Both the position numbers and the translations under genes were made by a program. Of a stretch of 13,841 nucleotides of DNA, positions 12,668 to 13,841 are shown piece by piece. The notes under the pieces are model-generated. The model ran no database searches. It saw only the letters and a program-made list of their open reading frames with translations, and was not told the origin of the DNA. Position 1 is the stretch's first letter; each line of letters begins with the position of its first letter. The DNA lies in assembly GCA_026692885.1 (NCBI GenBank), contig JAPLNJ010000730.1, positions 1 through 13,841 of the forward strand, written 5' to 3'. Source of the DNA: Planctomycetota bacterium (lineage in GTDB: Bacteria; Planctomycetota; Planctomycetia; Pirellulales; Pirellulaceae).

Positions 12668-12715
12668 CGTCTCGGAGACGTTCTGTCAACCTAAGGTATT
12701 GTCCAATGATACCTT
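12668..12715 (-). promoter_or_regulatory. Candidate promoter with two palindromic operators for the secreted protein
   Basis: On the minus strand a perfect -35 TTGACA lies at 12689-12684. The following spacer contains a perfect 13-base palindrome CGTCTCGGAGACG (12668-12680), ending in an A-rich -10 region of poor consensus. Just upstream of the -35 is the dyad AAGGTAT-N9-ATACCTT (12693-12715), 7 bp with no mismatch. A dyad next to the -35 suits an activator and one in the spacer suits a repressor. The start codon is about 100 bases downstream. Confidence 0.4.
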
Positions 12716-12898
12716 GCGATAGACTTGTTACTCGGGACACGGCCTACTCGACCCAACCTGCCAACCTGCTGAATAATCCGAACTCGGCGGCCCCACCACT
12801 TGTTAAGTCTGGCGGAGTTTGCAGAATGCTCGGTGGAGAGGGTGCTTCACGGCTTGTGCGGGGCGCAGCAGCAGGGAGTGGCTGTGGAAAAAACGTAG

Positions 12899-12915
12899 GG
12901 TGGGCTGTGCCCACC
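12899..12915. repeat. Short hairpin repeat GGTGGGC-TGT-GCCCACC
   Basis: A 7-bp perfect stem with a 3-base loop follows an A-run. I recall this motif (TAGGGTGGGC then GCCCACC) as a common dispersed repeat in planctomycetes and other bacteria. It lies in the divergent gap 12557-13007, which also holds the candidate promoter above and no gene that I can support. Confidence 0.55.
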
Positions 12916-12996
12916 ACAACTGCTTATGCCTGGCAGGCACGGTTCACACTACACCTTGTGCAAGCATCGTCGCCAATTTGATTCTTTCACAACCTC

Positions 12997-13000
12997 GGAG
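12997..13000 (+). promoter_or_regulatory. Ribosome-binding site of the uracil-DNA glycosylase gene
   Basis: GGAG lies 7 nt before ATG 13008 and supports this as the start despite the long non-catalytic N-terminus that it implies. Confidence 0.6.
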
Positions 13001-13007
13001 TGGCGTG

Positions 13008-13841
13008 ATGGGCGAACAAAGCAGTGACCTAGGCGACCAGCTCCGACTGGCCCTGTTGCAGCGACTGGAGAGTCTACAGCGCAGCGGCGTCCGACAACTG
13101 GCCCGACCACCTGCGCCGCAGTCTCCAACCGTGGCCCCTCAGTCCCAAGCGGCGGAACCGGTGGCTGGGAGGCGTGCCACGTCTGCTCCGCCCGAAATAT
13201 CCCCGCCGACACCTGCTCGCGGCAGACCAGCGGCTACGCCTCCGGCGGCTCCGAGTGCCCCTGCTCGTGCCGCCGCTGTTCCGCGCGCCGTCGCAGGGAC
13301 GCCCAACCCGACTTCGGTTCACCCCACCGCTCCCACCGTCCCCGCCGGTGCAAGCCCAGCGCCGCTGTTGGCTTCCCAACGCGTCACCGCCTTGGATGTT
13401 CTGCGGAACGAAGTGGCGCATTGTGCGCGGTGCACCGAATTGGCGGCCAAGCGGACTCGGACCGTGTTCGGTGTCGGCCATCTGCAGCCGCGTCTGTGTT
13501 TCCTGGGCGAAGCGCCGGGAGAAGATGAAGATCGCCAGGGCGAGCCGTTTGTTGGTCGCGCCGGGCAACTCCTGAACAAGATCATCGAAGCCTGCACGTG
13601 GCAGCGACAGGATGTGTATATCTTGAATGTGCTCAAATGCCGCCCGCCCAACAATCGCACCCCGCTGCCAGAAGAAGTGGCCAACTGCCGGGGCTACTTC
13701 GAGCGGCAATTAGACCTTCTGCAACCCGAATTCATCTGCTGTCTGGGCGCCGTCGCGGCGCACGCCTTGCTCAGAACCACGCGCTCGGTCGGTCAACTGC
13801 GAGGACGGTTCCACGATTACCGCGGCGCCAAGGTGCTGGTG
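13008..13841 (+). CDS. Family 4 uracil-DNA glycosylase with Pro/Ala-rich N-terminal extension (partial, 278 aa visible)
   Basis: This enzyme removes uracil from DNA to start base-excision repair; family 4 enzymes carry a 4Fe-4S cluster. The frame is open to the right edge. The four cluster cysteines are visible as Cys139 and Cys142 (HCARC), Cys211 (NVLKCRPPNNR) and Cys227 (VANC). The uracil-pocket motif GEAPGEDED (168-176) and the following PFVGRAGQLLNKII are typical. The C-terminal active-site part lies beyond the window. Residues about 33-122 form a Pro/Ala-rich, probably disordered linker after a short helix (DQLRLALLQRLESLQRSG). Family members usually begin near the first cysteine pair and total about 200 residues, so this is an added region. 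The gene is divergent from the secreted protein gene. Confidence 0.93.
   Translation, partial: MGEQSSDLGDQLRLALLQRLESLQRSGVRQLARPPAPQSPTVAPQSQAAEPVAGRRATSAPPEISPPTPARGRPAATPPAAPSAPARAAAVPRAVAGTPNPTSVHPTAPTVPAGASPAPLLASQRVTALDVLRNEVAHCARCTELAAKRTRTVFGVGHLQPRLCFLGEAPGEDEDRQGEPFVGRAGQLLNKIIEACTWQRQDVYILNVLKCRPPNNRTPLPEEVANCRGYFERQLDLLQPEFICCLGAVAAHALLRTTRSVGQLRGRFHDYRGAKVLV

Overview
The window looks like chromosomal DNA from a planctomycete (Pirellulales-like). It is GC-rich. It has a type I signal peptidase with a zinc-ribbon and a very large insertion, an LptB-type ATPase, a family 4 uracil-DNA glycosylase with a Pro/Ala-rich N-terminal extension, and many palindromic intergenic repeats. The assignment rests on remembered gene style, not on a database search.

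Layout. Positions 1-71 are the last codons of an unidentified gene. A palindromic element fills 91-249. A tight pair of membrane genes follows: an 85-aa single-span protein (451-708) and a 286-aa anchored coiled-coil protein (761-1621). An ordered array of hairpins (1731-1903) precedes a small sigma-70 region-2-like gene (1977-2426), which overlaps a large lipoprotein/coiled-coil gene ending in an FGE-sulfatase (C-type-lectin-fold) domain (2413-4966).

The centre of interest is 2413-6650, a diversity-generating retroelement (DGR). It has an FGE-type target with a C-terminal variable repeat (VR, about 4832-4949), an HRDC accessory protein (5342-5833) and a DGR-type reverse transcriptase (5808-6650) translationally coupled to it. 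The cassette appears broken in three places. The FGE domain has an internal deletion that puts the VR out of frame. The RT stops just after its GVDFLG motif, where the thumb should begin. At that point the RT reading frame runs into a 20-nt exact copy of the VR 3' end, so most of the template repeat (TR) and the RT 3' end seem to have been lost in one deletion. A terminator-like hairpin follows at 6714-6761.

Next is an antitoxin-like gene (6859-7266) with a possible leaderless promoter, followed by a partner HNH endonuclease that keeps only its two ends (7268-7457). Conserved housekeeping genes follow: lepB (7577-9346) and lptB (9363-10181), likely one transcript. They converge on a secreted alpha-helical repeat protein on the minus strand (10724-12556). 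The convergent gap holds two separate MITE-like inverted-repeat elements. The window ends inside a family 4 uracil-DNA glycosylase (13008 to the edge).

Working model (inference): 1977-6650 encoded a regulated, surface-anchored, hypervariable ligand-binding lipoprotein diversified by reverse transcription. That system has since decayed, leaving an informative remnant next to intact envelope-biogenesis genes.
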